A stretch of 56,253 nucleotides of DNA from Sphingomonas sp. S-NIH.Pt15_0812 (GTDB taxonomy: Bacteria; Pseudomonadota; Alphaproteobacteria; Sphingomonadales; Sphingomonadaceae): positions 1 to 56,253 of the forward strand of contig NZ_QLJH01000024.1 in the NCBI RefSeq assembly GCF_003951315.1, given 5' to 3'. The notes below the pieces were generated by a model. It was not told where the DNA came from. It saw only the letters and a list, made by a program, of their open reading frames with translations, and did no database searches. Positions 1 through 8,005 of the stretch are shown piece by piece. Made by a program: the position numbers and the translations under genes. Each line of letters begins with the position of its first letter. The stretch's first letter is position 1.

Positions 1-1
1 C

Positions 2-325
2 CCGCCGCCGCCCTCGTCTCCGCCGGTCAGCCCCGGCCTGGCGCAGGCCCCGACCACGGTGGCGATGCTGATGGCGATGGCCTCTGCCGACCCGCAGCGC
101 GATCGCCGCGCCCGCATGGCGTCGGACAGCGCGCGCGGCGTCCACCTGCTCGACAAGCTCCACCGCGCTGTGGTGGCGGGCGAGGCCGATGCCGCCTCGC
201 TCCAGGCGCTGTCCGAATGGCTGGAGGGGTTCGAGGTGCCCGACGATCCCCATCTCGCCGCGCTGGCGCGCGACATCGCGCTGCGGGTCGAGGTCGAGCT
301 GGCCAAGCACGAAGCCGGTCGCTGA
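2..325 (+). CDS. fliX: Flagellar assembly regulator FliX, C-terminal part (cut by window edge)
   Basis: FliX is an alphaproteobacterial regulator that, in Caulobacter, couples basal-body assembly to the FlbD transcription factor. The reading frame is open to the left edge, so the start lies outside the window. The visible part begins with a Pro/Ser-rich low-complexity stretch. It then has the family's C-terminal helices: LLDKLHRAVVAGEADAASLQ, a loop with DPHLAALARDI, and a terminal LRVEVELAK. The next gene, flhB, is convergent, so fliX belongs to a transcription unit entering from the left. The assignment rests on the C-terminal pattern and on the flagellar neighbourhood. A GTG at 59 could be an internal start but is not needed. 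Confidence 0.72.
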   Translation, partial: PPPPSSPPVSPGLAQAPTTVAMLMAMASADPQRDRRARMASDSARGVHLLDKLHRAVVAGEADAASLQALSEWLEGFEVPDDPHLAALARDIALRVEVELAKHEAGR

Positions 326-343
326 GGCACGGGCGCCCGCATT

Positions 344-1411
344 CTAGGCCCGCCCCTTGGCGAGGCGCATGACATAGCCGATGATCTCCGCCACCGCCGC
401 ATAATGTTCGATCGGGATCGGGTGATCGATCTCGACCGAGGCGTGCAGCGCGCGGGCCAGCGGCCGGTTCTCGACGATCGGCACGCCGGATTCGGCGGCG
501 AGCGCGCGGATCTTGAGCGCGACGGCGTCGACGCCCTTGGCCACCACCACCGGCGCGCCCATCTGGCCATGCTCGTAGCGCAGCGCGATGGCATAATGGG
601 TCGGGTTGGTGATGACGACGCTGGCGCCGGGCACGGCGGCCATCATCCGGCGGCGCGAGCGTTGCATCGCGATCGCCTTGATCTTGGCCTTGATCTTCGG
701 ATCGCCCTCCGAATCCTTATGCTCGTCCTTGATCTCCTGAAGCGACATCTTGAGCTTCGAGAACCATTTGCGCCGCTGATAGACGAAATCGAAGCCGGCG
801 ATCGCCGCGACCGGCATCGCCACCGCCTTGACCAGCGCGACGACCATTGCGCCGGTGGCGCGGACGATCTGGGCGGGATCGGCGCCGACCGTCGCGGCGA
901 TGCCGACCGCATGGGGCCAGATCGTCCAGATCGCGATCGTCATGACCACCGCCAGCTTGGCCAGCGTCTTCAGGAATTCGACAAAGGCGTCCTTGCCGAA
1001 CAGGCGCTTGGCCCCCGCCATCGGCGACAGCTTGTTCCATTTGGGCGCGACCCGCGACCAGGACAGGGTCGGCAGGCCCTGGACCATGCCGCCGACCAGC
1101 GCCAACGCGATGGTGGCCGCGAAGACCGGCGACAGCACCACGGCCAGCCGGCCGAACAGACCGGTCATCATCGACCGGGTGCCGCTGCCGGTCAGGGTCA
1201 CATCCTCGGCATGGCTCCAGATCGAGGTCAGCGTGCCCGCCAGCAGCGCGAAGCTGTGGATGCCGACACCGCCCAGGGCGACCAGAATCGCGACGAAGAT
1301 CGCCGCATGGCGCATTTCCGGCGCGCTCGGCGTATCGCCACGCTTGCGCGCATCCTCGATCCGCTTGTGCGTCGGATCGTGGGTCTTCTGGTCCTTGTCC
1401 TGGTCCGCCAT
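344..1411 (-). CDS. flhB: Flagellar type III export switch protein FlhB
   Basis: FlhB is the membrane component of the flagellar export gate that switches substrate specificity from rod/hook to filament proteins by autocleavage. At 355 residues it has the usual length. A charged N-terminal tail (DQDKDQKTHDPTHKRIEDAR) precedes four hydrophobic segments between about residues 35 and 215. The cytoplasmic domain carries the autocleavage motif NPTH in VVITNPTHYAIALRY. It is the last gene of the minus-strand run flgC-fliE-fliQ-fliR-flhB, with only three bases between it and fliR, so it is co-transcribed. The ATG start directly follows the fliR stop. The call is very secure. Confidence 0.97.
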   Translation of the reverse strand: MADQDKDQKTHDPTHKRIEDARKRGDTPSAPEMRHAAIFVAILVALGGVGIHSFALLAGTLTSIWSHAEDVTLTGSGTRSMMTGLFGRLAVVLSPVFAATIALALVGGMVQGLPTLSWSRVAPKWNKLSPMAGAKRLFGKDAFVEFLKTLAKLAVVMTIAIWTIWPHAVGIAATVGADPAQIVRATGAMVVALVKAVAMPVAAIAGFDFVYQRRKWFSKLKMSLQEIKDEHKDSEGDPKIKAKIKAIAMQRSRRRMMAAVPGASVVITNPTHYAIALRYEHGQMGAPVVVAKGVDAVALKIRALAAESGVPIVENRPLARALHASVEIDHPIPIEHYAAVAEIIGYVMRLAKGRA

Positions 1412-1414
1412 GGC

Positions 1415-2185
1415 TCAGCCCGCCCAGCCCGACTGGACCCACTGGCCCATGGCGGTGGCGAAGCCGCTGAGCAGCGCGCCGACGATCGTCGCGAACAGCG
1501 CCAGGCCGAGCAGCAGGTTGAGCGGCTGCGCGACGAAGAAGATCTGCAGGGCCGGGGCCAATCGCGCGCACAGGCCGAGCGCGACGTTGAAGACGATGCC
1601 ATAGACCAGCATCGGCGCCGACAGGCTGATCGCCAGCGTCATCGACCGCCCCGCCGTCGCGAGCGCGATCTGCGCGAAATCGCCCGCCACCGGCATCCCG
1701 CCGATCGGGAAGCTGGCATAGGATTTGACGATCGCGACGATCCACAGGTGATGGACCAGCATCGCCATGCACATCACCGAGGCGGCGACGCCGACGAACT
1801 TGGACAGCAGCATCGCCTGCCCGCCCTGCGAGGCGTCGGCGACCAGCACCGAGGTCAGGCCGATCTGGAGGCTGATGATCGACCCGGCCATCTGGACGGC
1901 CATGAACATCATCCGGACCAGGCTGCCGAGCGCCAGCCCGACCACCATTTCCGACACCAAGGTGCCGACGAAATGGTCGCCGTCGTGCGCCGCGACCAGC
2001 GCCGGGGGCGACAACAGGCCCCACAGCGCGACCGTCATGCCGAACGCGATCATCAGCCGGATCCGCTGCGGGATCGCGTCGTCGGAAAAGACCGGCAACA
2101 GCATCAGCACCGCCCCGATCCGGGCGAAGAGAATGAAAAAGGCGCTCGCCTCCACCGGCAGGGCCTGCAGCATCTGCGCATCCAT
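1415..2185 (-). CDS. fliR: Flagellar export gate protein FliR
   Basis: FliR is a multi-spanning inner-membrane protein that forms the export gate together with FliP and FliQ. The 256-residue product is hydrophobic throughout, with about six membrane segments. It keeps family landmarks such as the N-terminal AFFILFARIGAVLMLLPVFS and a central IGLTSVLVADASQGG region with VGVAASVMCMAMLVHHLWI. It sits between fliQ and flhB, the order most common in bacteria. The short gaps on both sides imply one operon reading leftward from the flgC promoter. Confidence 0.96.
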   Translation of the reverse strand: MDAQMLQALPVEASAFFILFARIGAVLMLLPVFSDDAIPQRIRLMIAFGMTVALWGLLSPPALVAAHDGDHFVGTLVSEMVVGLALGSLVRMMFMAVQMAGSIISLQIGLTSVLVADASQGGQAMLLSKFVGVAASVMCMAMLVHHLWIVAIVKSYASFPIGGMPVAGDFAQIALATAGRSMTLAISLSAPMLVYGIVFNVALGLCARLAPALQIFFVAQPLNLLLGLALFATIVGALLSGFATAMGQWVQSGWAG

Positions 2186-2207
2186 GGGGGAAATCGCCTT
2201 GTGGGGA

Positions 2208-2471
2208 TCAGGGGTGGACGATGTGATCGGCGACGATGTGCGTGAAATCCGCCATCGCCCGGCCGATCATCGGCATGGACAGGAGCAGCACCACGCCCAT
2301 CACCATCAACTTGGGGACGAAGGTGAGCGTCTGCTCCTGAATCTGGGTCAAGGCCTGGAGCAGGCCGACCGCGATGCCGATCACCAGCGAGGCGAGCAGC
2401 AGCGGCCCGCAGATGGTCAGCACCACGATCATCGCGGCATGCGCGATCTCCATGACGGCCTCGGGCGTCAT
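2208..2471 (-). CDS. fliQ: Flagellar export gate protein FliQ
   Basis: FliQ is a small two-helix membrane protein of the FliPQR export gate. The 87-residue product has the expected size and two hydrophobic helices (MIVVLTICGPLLLASLVIGI and LMVMGVVLLLSMPMIG). They flank the family's conserved cytosolic loop, ALTQIQEQTLTFVPK. The ATG at 2471 begins MTPEAVMEIAH and gives a normal family N-terminus; more upstream in-frame sequence belongs to fliE and flgC. It lies between fliE and fliR, a few bases from fliE. Confidence 0.95.
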   Translation of the reverse strand: MTPEAVMEIAHAAMIVVLTICGPLLLASLVIGIAVGLLQALTQIQEQTLTFVPKLMVMGVVLLLSMPMIGRAMADFTHIVADHIVHP

Positions 2472-2476
2472 GGCGG

Positions 2477-2803
2477 TCAGATCTGCATCCGCATCAGGTC
2501 GGAATAGGCCGACACCACGCGGTCGCGCACCGCCACCACCGTGTCGAGCGCGGTTTCCGCCGCGCCCATGGCGGTGACGACGTCGATCAGGTCGCCCTTG
2601 CCGGCGATCTGCTTGGCGCTCGCGGCCTCGGCGGCGTGCATCGTCGAGGCGGCATTGCCGACCAGCGATTCGACCATCCCGCCGAACCCGGTCTCGCCGG
2701 TCTTGGGGGTCGAGGGGACGAGACCGGCCCGGCCGGTCGGGTCCCGGCCGACCCCAAGCGCGCGGCCATAGGCGCCGGCCGCATCCAAAGCTCCGATGGA
2801 CAT
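2477..2803 (-). CDS. fliE: Flagellar MS-ring/rod junction protein FliE
   Basis: FliE joins the MS ring to the proximal rod and is exported early. The 108-residue product has a glycine-rich variable N-terminus and the diagnostic C-terminal half, DVVTAMGAAETALDTVVAVR followed by a terminal Y-SDLMRMQI. A purine-rich AAGGAA sequence precedes the ATG at 2803. It lies between flgC and fliQ in the rod/export operon, as in many alphaproteobacteria. Confidence 0.93.
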   Translation of the reverse strand: MSIGALDAAGAYGRALGVGRDPTGRAGLVPSTPKTGETGFGGMVESLVGNAASTMHAAEAASAKQIAGKGDLIDVVTAMGAAETALDTVVAVRDRVVSAYSDLMRMQI

Positions 2804-2815
2804 GATGGAAATTCC

Positions 2816-3220
2816 TTATTTCAAGAGGTCGATGGTGCGCATCGTCAGGCCCTTGGCCGCTTCGATGGCGTTCAGATTGGCTTCGTAGGACCGCTGCGCC
2901 GCCTTCATGTCGGCGGTCTCGAGCAGCGCATTCACATTGGGGGTCAGCACATAACCCTTGGCGTCCGCCGCCGGGCTGCCCGGTTGGTACACGCGGGTGA
3001 ACGCAGACTTGTCGGGTTCGATATCGCGGACCTGCACGCCGGTGCCGCCATCCTTGTCCAGCGTCGCGCGGAAGCTGGCCACGCGCCGGCGATAGGGATC
3101 GCCACCGGGCGTGGCCGCCACCGAGTCCGCATTGGCGAGATTCTCGGCGATGATCCGCATCCGGAGCGATTGCGCCCTGAGGCCGGATGCGGACACGCGC
3201 ATCGACGTGGTGAGGTCCAT
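2816..3220 (-). CDS. flgC: Flagellar proximal rod protein FlgC
   Basis: FlgC is a rod subunit of the flagellar drive shaft. The 134-residue product has the family size. The N-terminal helix MRVSASGLRAQSLRMRIIAENLANAD carries the rod/hook signature, and the C-terminal NVNALLETADMKAAQRSYEAN is also typical. It is the first gene of the minus-strand run flgC-fliE-fliQ-fliR-flhB. A promoter-like element lies upstream at 3256-3291. Unusually, flgB, which normally sits directly upstream of flgC, is not here; the upstream side is a divergent promoter region and fliN. Confidence 0.96.
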   Translation of the reverse strand: MDLTTSMRVSASGLRAQSLRMRIIAENLANADSVAATPGGDPYRRRVASFRATLDKDGGTGVQVRDIEPDKSAFTRVYQPGSPAADAKGYVLTPNVNALLETADMKAAQRSYEANLNAIEAAKGLTMRTIDLLK

Positions 3221-3255
3221 GGTTCGTCTCCGACGGACGCCGTCTTTGGCGCCCT

Positions 3256-3291
3256 CCCCTCCATTCTAGGCAAATATTGCCCGGCGCGGTC
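3256..3291 (-). promoter_or_regulatory. Flagellar promoter-like element for the flgC operon
   Basis: On the minus strand, CCTAGAATGGAGGGG (3270 to 3256) contains a -10-like TAGAAT (forward ATTCTA 3263-3268). A GACCGC hexamer lies exactly 17 bases upstream (forward GCGGTC 3286-3291). The same arrangement precedes the flagellins, motA, flgF and flaF in this window. The element is about 40 bases from the flgC start. It is inferred from recurrence only. Confidence 0.55.
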
Positions 3292-3324
3292 GGGGCCCGG
3301 CAGATTCTTCCTACAATGGAGGCA
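3289..3324 (+). promoter_or_regulatory. Flagellar promoter-like element for fliN-fliO-fliP
   Basis: CCTACAATGGAGGCA at 3310-3324 matches the recurrent YAYAATGGARG core. Its -10-like TACAAT (3312-3317) lies 22 bases before the fliN ATG. The hexamer 17 bases upstream, GTCGGG (3289-3294), is a poor match to GACCGN. It overlaps the -35 region of the opposing flgC promoter, so the two units may share regulatory DNA. Confidence 0.5.
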
Positions 3325-3339
3325 AAGGAGCGACGTCCC

Positions 3340-3576
3340 ATGTCCGCCATTGACGATATTACCATCGACGTATCCGTCGTGCTGGGTTCCGCCCAGATCC
3401 CGATCTCGCAGATCCTGCGCATGGGGCGCGGCGCGATGATCGCGCTGGACTGCGGCCATGACGATCCCACCCTGCTCTATGTCAACGGCAAGCTGGTCGC
3501 GAAGGGGACGGTGCTGGTCAACGAGGACCAGATGTCGATCGAGATCAACCATGTCGTGCGCAAGGGACAGGGCTGA
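3340..3576 (+). CDS. fliN: Flagellar motor switch protein FliN (short form)
   Basis: FliN forms the lower part of the C-ring that carries the torque and switch complex. The product from the ATG at 3340 is only 78 residues and consists essentially of the SpoA domain: DVSVVLGSAQIPISQILRMG, then LYVNGKLVAKGTVLVNEDQM and a terminal EINHVV. A strong AAAGGAG sits nine bases before this ATG, which decides the start over an in-frame ATG at 3316 that lies within the promoter-like element. The longer N-terminal extension seen in enteric FliN is absent. fliO follows with a one-base overlap. Confidence 0.9.
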   Translation: MSAIDDITIDVSVVLGSAQIPISQILRMGRGAMIALDCGHDDPTLLYVNGKLVAKGTVLVNEDQMSIEINHVVRKGQG

Positions 3577-3914
3577 TGGACCTGGTCGCCTTGATGCGGT
3601 CGATGGGCGGGCTGGCCGTGGTGCTGGGCCTGCTCGGCGGCGCATTGTGGGTCGTGCGCCGCTTCGACCTGGCGCTGCCCGGCCGCTTGAGCGCCGCCGC
3701 CGGCCGCCGCGTGCAGCTGGTCGAGCGGATCACGATCGACGCCAAGCGGTCGGTGGTGCTGCTGCGCCGCGACGATCGCGAGCATCTGTTCGTCCTGACC
3801 CCGGAACGCGCCGAAGTGCTGGAGACGCGCATCGTCCGCGACGAGGAGTCCGTGCCCCAGCCACGCGACCTGACGCTGTGCGCCAATCTGGACGGGGAAT
3901 GGTATCGTGGCTGA
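3576..3914 (+). CDS. fliO: Flagellar biosynthesis protein FliO
   Basis: FliO is a small membrane protein that assists assembly of the FliP ring of the export gate. The 112-residue product has one N-terminal hydrophobic segment (MGGLAVVLGLLGGALWVVRR) followed by a compact domain with RRVQLVERITIDAKRSVVLL and HLFVLTPERAEVLE, the usual FliO pattern. It starts within the fliN stop (TGATG) and overlaps the fliP start by eight bases. The coupling of fliN-fliO-fliP is classical. Confidence 0.88.
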   Translation: MDLVALMRSMGGLAVVLGLLGGALWVVRRFDLALPGRLSAAAGRRVQLVERITIDAKRSVVLLRRDDREHLFVLTPERAEVLETRIVRDEESVPQPRDLTLCANLDGEWYRG

Positions 3915-4665
3915 CCACCCGCCCCTCCGTCTGCACCGTCGCATCGTCCGTCCGACCGCCTATGTCATAGCGCTGGCCCTGCTGCTGACCCCCGCCGCCG
4001 CGCTGGCGCAGGGCGCGACCGTCAGCCTGGGCGACGGATCGCTGACCGGCAAGGCCATCCAACTCATCATGCTGATGACGGTGCTGAGCCTGGCGCCGGG
4101 CATCCTGATGACGGTGACGTCCTTCACCCGTATCGTGGTGGCGCTGTCGATGCTGCGCACCGGGCTCGGCGCGCAGGGCGTGCCCCCCAATCCGATCATG
4201 ATCAGCCTGGCACTGTTCCTGTCCTTCTTCGTGATGGCGCCGACCTTCGAGACCGCGTGGAAGACGGGCATCCAGCCCTATACGGCCGGCAAGATGACCG
4301 AGGCGCAGGCGTTCGAGCGCACCGCCGAGCCGTTTCGCGTCTTCATGCTGCGCCAGGTCCGCGACGACGACCTCAAGCTGTTCCGCGAGCTGGGCAAGAC
4401 CCAGGCGGTGCCACGCGAGCAGACCGGCCTGACGACGCTGATGCCGGCCTTCATGATCTCGGAGTTGCGCCGCGCCTTCGAGATCGGCTTCATGCTGCTG
4501 CTACCGTTCCTCATCATCGATCTGGCGGTCGCCGCGATCCTGATGGCGATGGGCATGATGATGCTGCCGCCGCCGAGCATCTCCTTGCCCTGCAAAATCA
4601 TCTTCTTCGTGCTGGTTGATGGATGGGCGATGGTCTGCGGTTCGCTGGTGCGCAGCTTCGGATAG
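3907..4665 (+). CDS. fliP: Flagellar export gate protein FliP
   Basis: FliP forms the core of the flagellar export gate. The 252-residue product starts with GTG and a signal peptide (RPTAYVIALALLLTPAAALA, mature end after LAQG), as is usual for FliP. Conserved segments follow: LIMLMTVLSLAPGILMTVTS, FTRIVVALSMLRTGLGAQ, PNPIMISLALFLSFFVMAP and LMPAFMISELRRAFEIGFML. It is the last gene of the fliN-fliO-fliP unit; the following 165 bases contain a regulatory palindrome, not a flagellar gene. Confidence 0.97.
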   Translation: MADHPPLRLHRRIVRPTAYVIALALLLTPAAALAQGATVSLGDGSLTGKAIQLIMLMTVLSLAPGILMTVTSFTRIVVALSMLRTGLGAQGVPPNPIMISLALFLSFFVMAPTFETAWKTGIQPYTAGKMTEAQAFERTAEPFRVFMLRQVRDDDLKLFRELGKTQAVPREQTGLTTLMPAFMISELRRAFEIGFMLLLPFLIIDLAVAAILMAMGMMMLPPPSISLPCKIIFFVLVDGWAMVCGSLVRSFG

Positions 4666-4715
4666 CGTGAAGGGGTGAGGCCTGGGGGCATTCCTAACGA
4701 ATGAAACCGTTCATA

Positions 4716-4727
4716 TGATCTAGATCA
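4716..4727. promoter_or_regulatory. FNR/FixK-like palindrome upstream of the sensor kinase gene
   Basis: TGATCTAGATCA is a perfect 12-bp palindrome with the half-sites TGAT-N4-ATCA of Crp/FNR-family binding sites (consensus TTGAT-N4-ATCAA). A second inverted repeat, ATGAA-ACCG-TTCAT (4701-4714), lies directly upstream. Both are about 105-130 bases before the FixL-like gene. Function is inferred from consensus only. Confidence 0.4.
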
Positions 4728-4830
4728 GTAAATATGGTTGCTTCGTGTGGACAGGCGACCGTACGCGCTGCTACGATCGTCGCCGGTCACGCTCCGTGCC
4801 GATAGGTTTCCCTGACACAACGGGTTCTCC

Positions 4831-6741
4831 ATGCCGCTTCGCATCCGCAGCGAACATCGCCCGGCGGCCCTTCAACGAGCAATGCTGCCCGAAGTGGTGG
4901 CGGACGAGGCCATCGCGATCGTCGATGCGGACGGTCGCATCCTTCACTGGTCGAAGGGATGCGAGCGCCTCTTCGGCTGGCCCGCCGATGCGGCGGTCGG
5001 CCAGCATAAGCGCACCCTGCTGCACAGTCGCGAAAACGGCGTCGTGCCGCCCTGGCCCTCCGCCAGGGCGATGCGACGGCTGAACGAGCGGTGTCGCGAC
5101 GGCCATGTGCTGGCGACGATCGAAACCGTGCAGCCGGTCGGCGAGCGGGCGGGCGGCCGCGTCCGGGCGATCTGGATCGGGACCGACGAATGCGTGTCCG
5201 GAAACGCGCCTTGGGGCGCATCGTCGCCGATCCTGACCGATCCGCACCAGCGCGCGGTGATCCGCAGCCAGACCGGTCTGTTCGACTATGACCGCTGGAG
5301 CGGCACGATCGGCTGGATCGATCATCAGTGGCAGGCGCTACCCGTCCCGGTCGGCCGCGTCCCCCTGGACCGGCTTTGCGGCGTGATGGACGATCCGGCC
5401 GCGCTCCGCCGGGCGGTGGCCGACGCGGCGGCGGACCGTCGCCCGCTCCTCACCTTCGAATGCGACCTGCGCCTGCACCAGATGCGTCGGCGGCGTGTCG
5501 AGGCGGCGGCGCATATGATCTATGCCCAAGACGGCACGCTGGCGCGCATGGTCGGGCGCTATCGCGACATCAGCGAACAGCATGTCCGCGACAATCGCCG
5601 CCGCCGCCAGCGCGACGATCTGCATCACATCCTCAATTCCGTGCCGGACGCGTTCCTGGTGACCGATGCGGCAGGCGTCATCCTGTCCGCCAATGCCGCC
5701 GCCGGGCAGTTGCTCGAACGGGAGCCCGACGCCCTCGCAGGGTGCGACGTCGCCGCGGTCATCGGAGTCCAGCCGGCCGAACTGCCCCGGCTCGCCAGCG
5801 CGGAAAGCCCCCGCCCGCTCGCCGTGGCCCACGCCGACGGACAGGTGATCAACATCGAGCTGCGCGTGGTGCTGCCCGATCGTTCCGGCGAGCCGAGCTA
5901 TGCGCTGTTCATCCGCGACATCTCGGATCAAGTGGCGGATGCCGAGCGGATGGACCTGCTGCGGATGGAATTCGTCCGCACCTCGCAGGCGAGCGCGCTC
6001 GGCGCCTTCGCCGCGCAACTGACGCACGAGATCAACCAGCCGCTGACCGCCCTGGCCAATTTCCTGGGATCGGCCGAAGTGATGCTGCGCAAGGGCGGGC
6101 CGGTCGACCGCATCGCCGATGTGCTGGCGATGGCGACGGGTCAGGCGCTGCGTGCCGGCAGCATCGTCCAGCGCCATTTCCAACGCACCGTCGGGGCCGA
6201 GCCGGACATGCAGCCGATCGACATCGCCGCACTGGTCGAGGAAGCCGTGCTGCTCGCATTGCCGGGCAATGCCGGGCTGGACATCGCGCTGACCTATGAC
6301 CTGGATGACGACGCACGGACCATCTGGGGGGACCGGGTGCAGATCCTGCAGGTGCTGACCAATGTCCTGCGCAATGCCGCGCAGGCGCTGCGCCGCGTGG
6401 ACCAGAGCCATCGCGCGATCCTGATCAGTGCGCGCCGTCGCGCGGCGGGCGACATGATCGAATTGCTGATCGCGGACAACGGACCCGGCTTCACCCCGGC
6501 GCTGCTGCCCCATTTGTTCGAACCCTTGCACGACCGGTGCAATGACGATCGGGGCGGAGAAGCCGTCGGCATGGGCCTGGGGCTGTCGATCTGTCGCTGG
6601 ATGATCGCGGCGCATGGCGGTCAGATCGATGCCTTCAACCAGCCGGGCGGCGGCGCCTGCATCCGCCTGACCCTGCCGACGCCGGTGACGGCCGGTGGTC
6701 ATGGCGAAATGCATATCAGAACGGAGAATGGGGCGGCATGA
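4831..6741 (+). CDS. PAS-domain sensor histidine kinase, FixL-like
   Basis: This predicted soluble kinase of 636 residues has no membrane segment. An N-terminal PAS domain spans roughly residues 15-100 (DEAIAIVDADGRILHWSKGC). A second PAS/PAC region spans about 150-255, ending in MVGRYRDISEQ. A third PAS domain spans about 265-375 (DAFLVTDAAGVILSANAAAG, ending FIRDISDQVADAERMDLLR). The histidine box is LTHEINQPLTAL with the phosphoacceptor at about H399, the FixL/TodS subclass. The ATP domain shows N (NVLRNAAQAL), G1 (DNGPGF) and G2 (GMGLGLSI) boxes. The gene overlaps the response regulator by four bases (ATGA). A heme-binding PAS cannot be confirmed by eye, so oxygen sensing is only a possibility suggested by the FNR-like palindrome upstream. 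Confidence 0.85.
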   Translation: MPLRIRSEHRPAALQRAMLPEVVADEAIAIVDADGRILHWSKGCERLFGWPADAAVGQHKRTLLHSRENGVVPPWPSARAMRRLNERCRDGHVLATIETVQPVGERAGGRVRAIWIGTDECVSGNAPWGASSPILTDPHQRAVIRSQTGLFDYDRWSGTIGWIDHQWQALPVPVGRVPLDRLCGVMDDPAALRRAVADAAADRRPLLTFECDLRLHQMRRRRVEAAAHMIYAQDGTLARMVGRYRDISEQHVRDNRRRRQRDDLHHILNSVPDAFLVTDAAGVILSANAAAGQLLEREPDALAGCDVAAVIGVQPAELPRLASAESPRPLAVAHADGQVINIELRVVLPDRSGEPSYALFIRDISDQVADAERMDLLRMEFVRTSQASALGAFAAQLTHEINQPLTALANFLGSAEVMLRKGGPVDRIADVLAMATGQALRAGSIVQRHFQRTVGAEPDMQPIDIAALVEEAVLLALPGNAGLDIALTYDLDDDARTIWGDRVQILQVLTNVLRNAAQALRRVDQSHRAILISARRRAAGDMIELLIADNGPGFTPALLPHLFEPLHDRCNDDRGGEAVGMGLGLSICRWMIAAHGGQIDAFNQPGGGACIRLTLPTPVTAGGHGEMHIRTENGAA

Positions 6742-7370
6742 CGCGACATATCATCCATGTCGTTGAAGACGATGAAGCATTACGCATGTCGCTGGAGTTG
6801 CTGCTGTCGCTCCGCGAGGAACTCGACGTGCACAGCCATGTCAGCGGCGACGCGTTCCTGGCGGCGCTGGACAGCGTCGAGGCGGGCGTGGTGCTGCTCG
6901 ATTATCGGATGCCGGGCAAGAGCGGCACCGACGTGCTCTCCGAAATCGCCGGGGACGTCCGCTTCGCGACGGTGATGCTGACCGGCCAGGGCGATGTGGC
7001 GCTGGCGGTGCAAGCCATGAAACTGGGCGCGGTCGATTTCCTGGAGAAGCCGACCGATTGCGCCAACCTGATGCGCGCGATCGATCTGGCGATCACCACG
7101 CTGGCGCAGCGGCGCGACCAGTCGGCCGACCAGAATGCCGCCCAGGCGCTGGTCACCCGCCTGTCGTCGCGCGAGATGGATGTGTTCCGCGGCCTGGTCT
7201 GCGGCTGGTCGAACAAGGCGATCGCACACCGTCTGGGGGTCAGCCCGCGTACCATCGAGGTGCATCGCGCCAATATGATGAACAAGCTGGAGGTGCGCAG
7301 CCTGTCCGACGCGCTGCGCGTGGCCTTCGCGGCCAAGGTCGCCGACACGTTCCTGGCGGAGGGACTCTAG
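6738..7370 (+). CDS. FixJ-family response regulator (receiver plus LuxR-type HTH)
   Basis: This transcription factor is very likely phosphorylated by the kinase encoded directly upstream, with which it shares an ATGA overlap. Residues 1-120 form a receiver domain with the acidic pair ED-D at 10-12, the phosphoacceptor D55 in VVLLDYRMPGKSG, T in MLTGQGD, and K in EKPTD. Residues about 145-205 form a LuxR/FixJ helix-turn-helix (LSSREMDVFRGLVCGWSNKA, then SPRTIEVHRANMMNKL). The 210-residue length is standard for FixJ/TodT proteins. Targets are unknown; no nitrogen-fixation or denitrification genes are visible, so the fixJ symbol is not used. Confidence 0.88.
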   Translation: MTRHIIHVVEDDEALRMSLELLLSLREELDVHSHVSGDAFLAALDSVEAGVVLLDYRMPGKSGTDVLSEIAGDVRFATVMLTGQGDVALAVQAMKLGAVDFLEKPTDCANLMRAIDLAITTLAQRRDQSADQNAAQALVTRLSSREMDVFRGLVCGWSNKAIAHRLGVSPRTIEVHRANMMNKLEVRSLSDALRVAFAAKVADTFLAEGL

Positions 7371-7467
7371 GTCGCTCCGTTCCCGCCCGGGCGCATCGGC
7401 GTGACAATATGCTGACGACGATAAGCAAACCGTTGCGGACGATGCGATTCCTGTCCATGCAGCGATC

Positions 7468-7965
7468 ATGACCGATGTTATACTCCCGCCGGCCAAGCAG
7501 TTTTTGCGCGACCATGCGGTTCGCGGCGGCATGGACCTGTTGTTCTTCGCGCACCGGTCGCACCTGCAACGGGCGGACGAGGAGTTGGAGCGGCTCGGCC
7601 TGGGCCGGGCGCATCACCGCGTCCTATATTGCCTGTCCCGACGGCCCGGCATGACGGTGGGCGAGCTGCTGGCGGTCCTGGCGATCACCAAACAGTCGAT
7701 CGGACGCGTGCTGAAGCAGCTGCTGGCGCAGAATCTGGTCGAGCGCCGGCCCGGCGTGCAGGACCGCCGGCAGCGCCATCTGTTCCTGACCACCAATGGC
7801 GAAGCGCTGGAACATAGCCTGTTCGCCGACCTGCGCGAGAACATGGCCCGCGCCTATACCAGCGCGGGCGAGGAGGCGGTGGCCGGCTATTGGATCGTCA
7901 TGCAGCATCTGATGACCCAGGATGTGCAGGACCAGTTCCTGGCCTTCCAGTCCGCCAGTCGCTGA
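7468..7965 (+). CDS. MarR family transcriptional regulator
   Basis: A 165-residue dimeric winged-helix regulator. The core is LGRAHHRVLYCLSRRPGMTV, then GELLAVLAITKQSIGRVLKQ (recognition helix), LVERRPGVQDRRQRHLFLT (wing, with the typical DRR), and C-terminal helices for dimerisation. It follows the FixJ-like gene by 97 bases on the same strand. A weak hairpin-like GC-rich sequence follows its stop. The ligand and target genes are not apparent. Confidence 0.85.
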   Translation: MTDVILPPAKQFLRDHAVRGGMDLLFFAHRSHLQRADEELERLGLGRAHHRVLYCLSRRPGMTVGELLAVLAITKQSIGRVLKQLLAQNLVERRPGVQDRRQRHLFLTTNGEALEHSLFADLRENMARAYTSAGEEAVAGYWIVMQHLMTQDVQDQFLAFQSASR

Positions 7966-8005
7966 ACCCCGGCGGGGCGGGCCAGCCACCCCGACCGGTG
8001 GTCGG

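Noticed and set aside
404..2245. Long plus-strand open frame (613 codons) opposite flhB and fliR
   Set aside because: Its product is His/Arg/Asp-rich low-complexity text of the kind produced on the reverse of GC-rich genes, and the minus strand encodes unmistakable FlhB and FliR.
3271..3282. Possible sigma-54 promoter upstream of fliN or flgC
   Set aside because: GG and GC pairs are present, but at 8 or 9 bases apart, not the required 10. The same spacing test fails at the flagellins (11), so sigma-54 control is not supported here.
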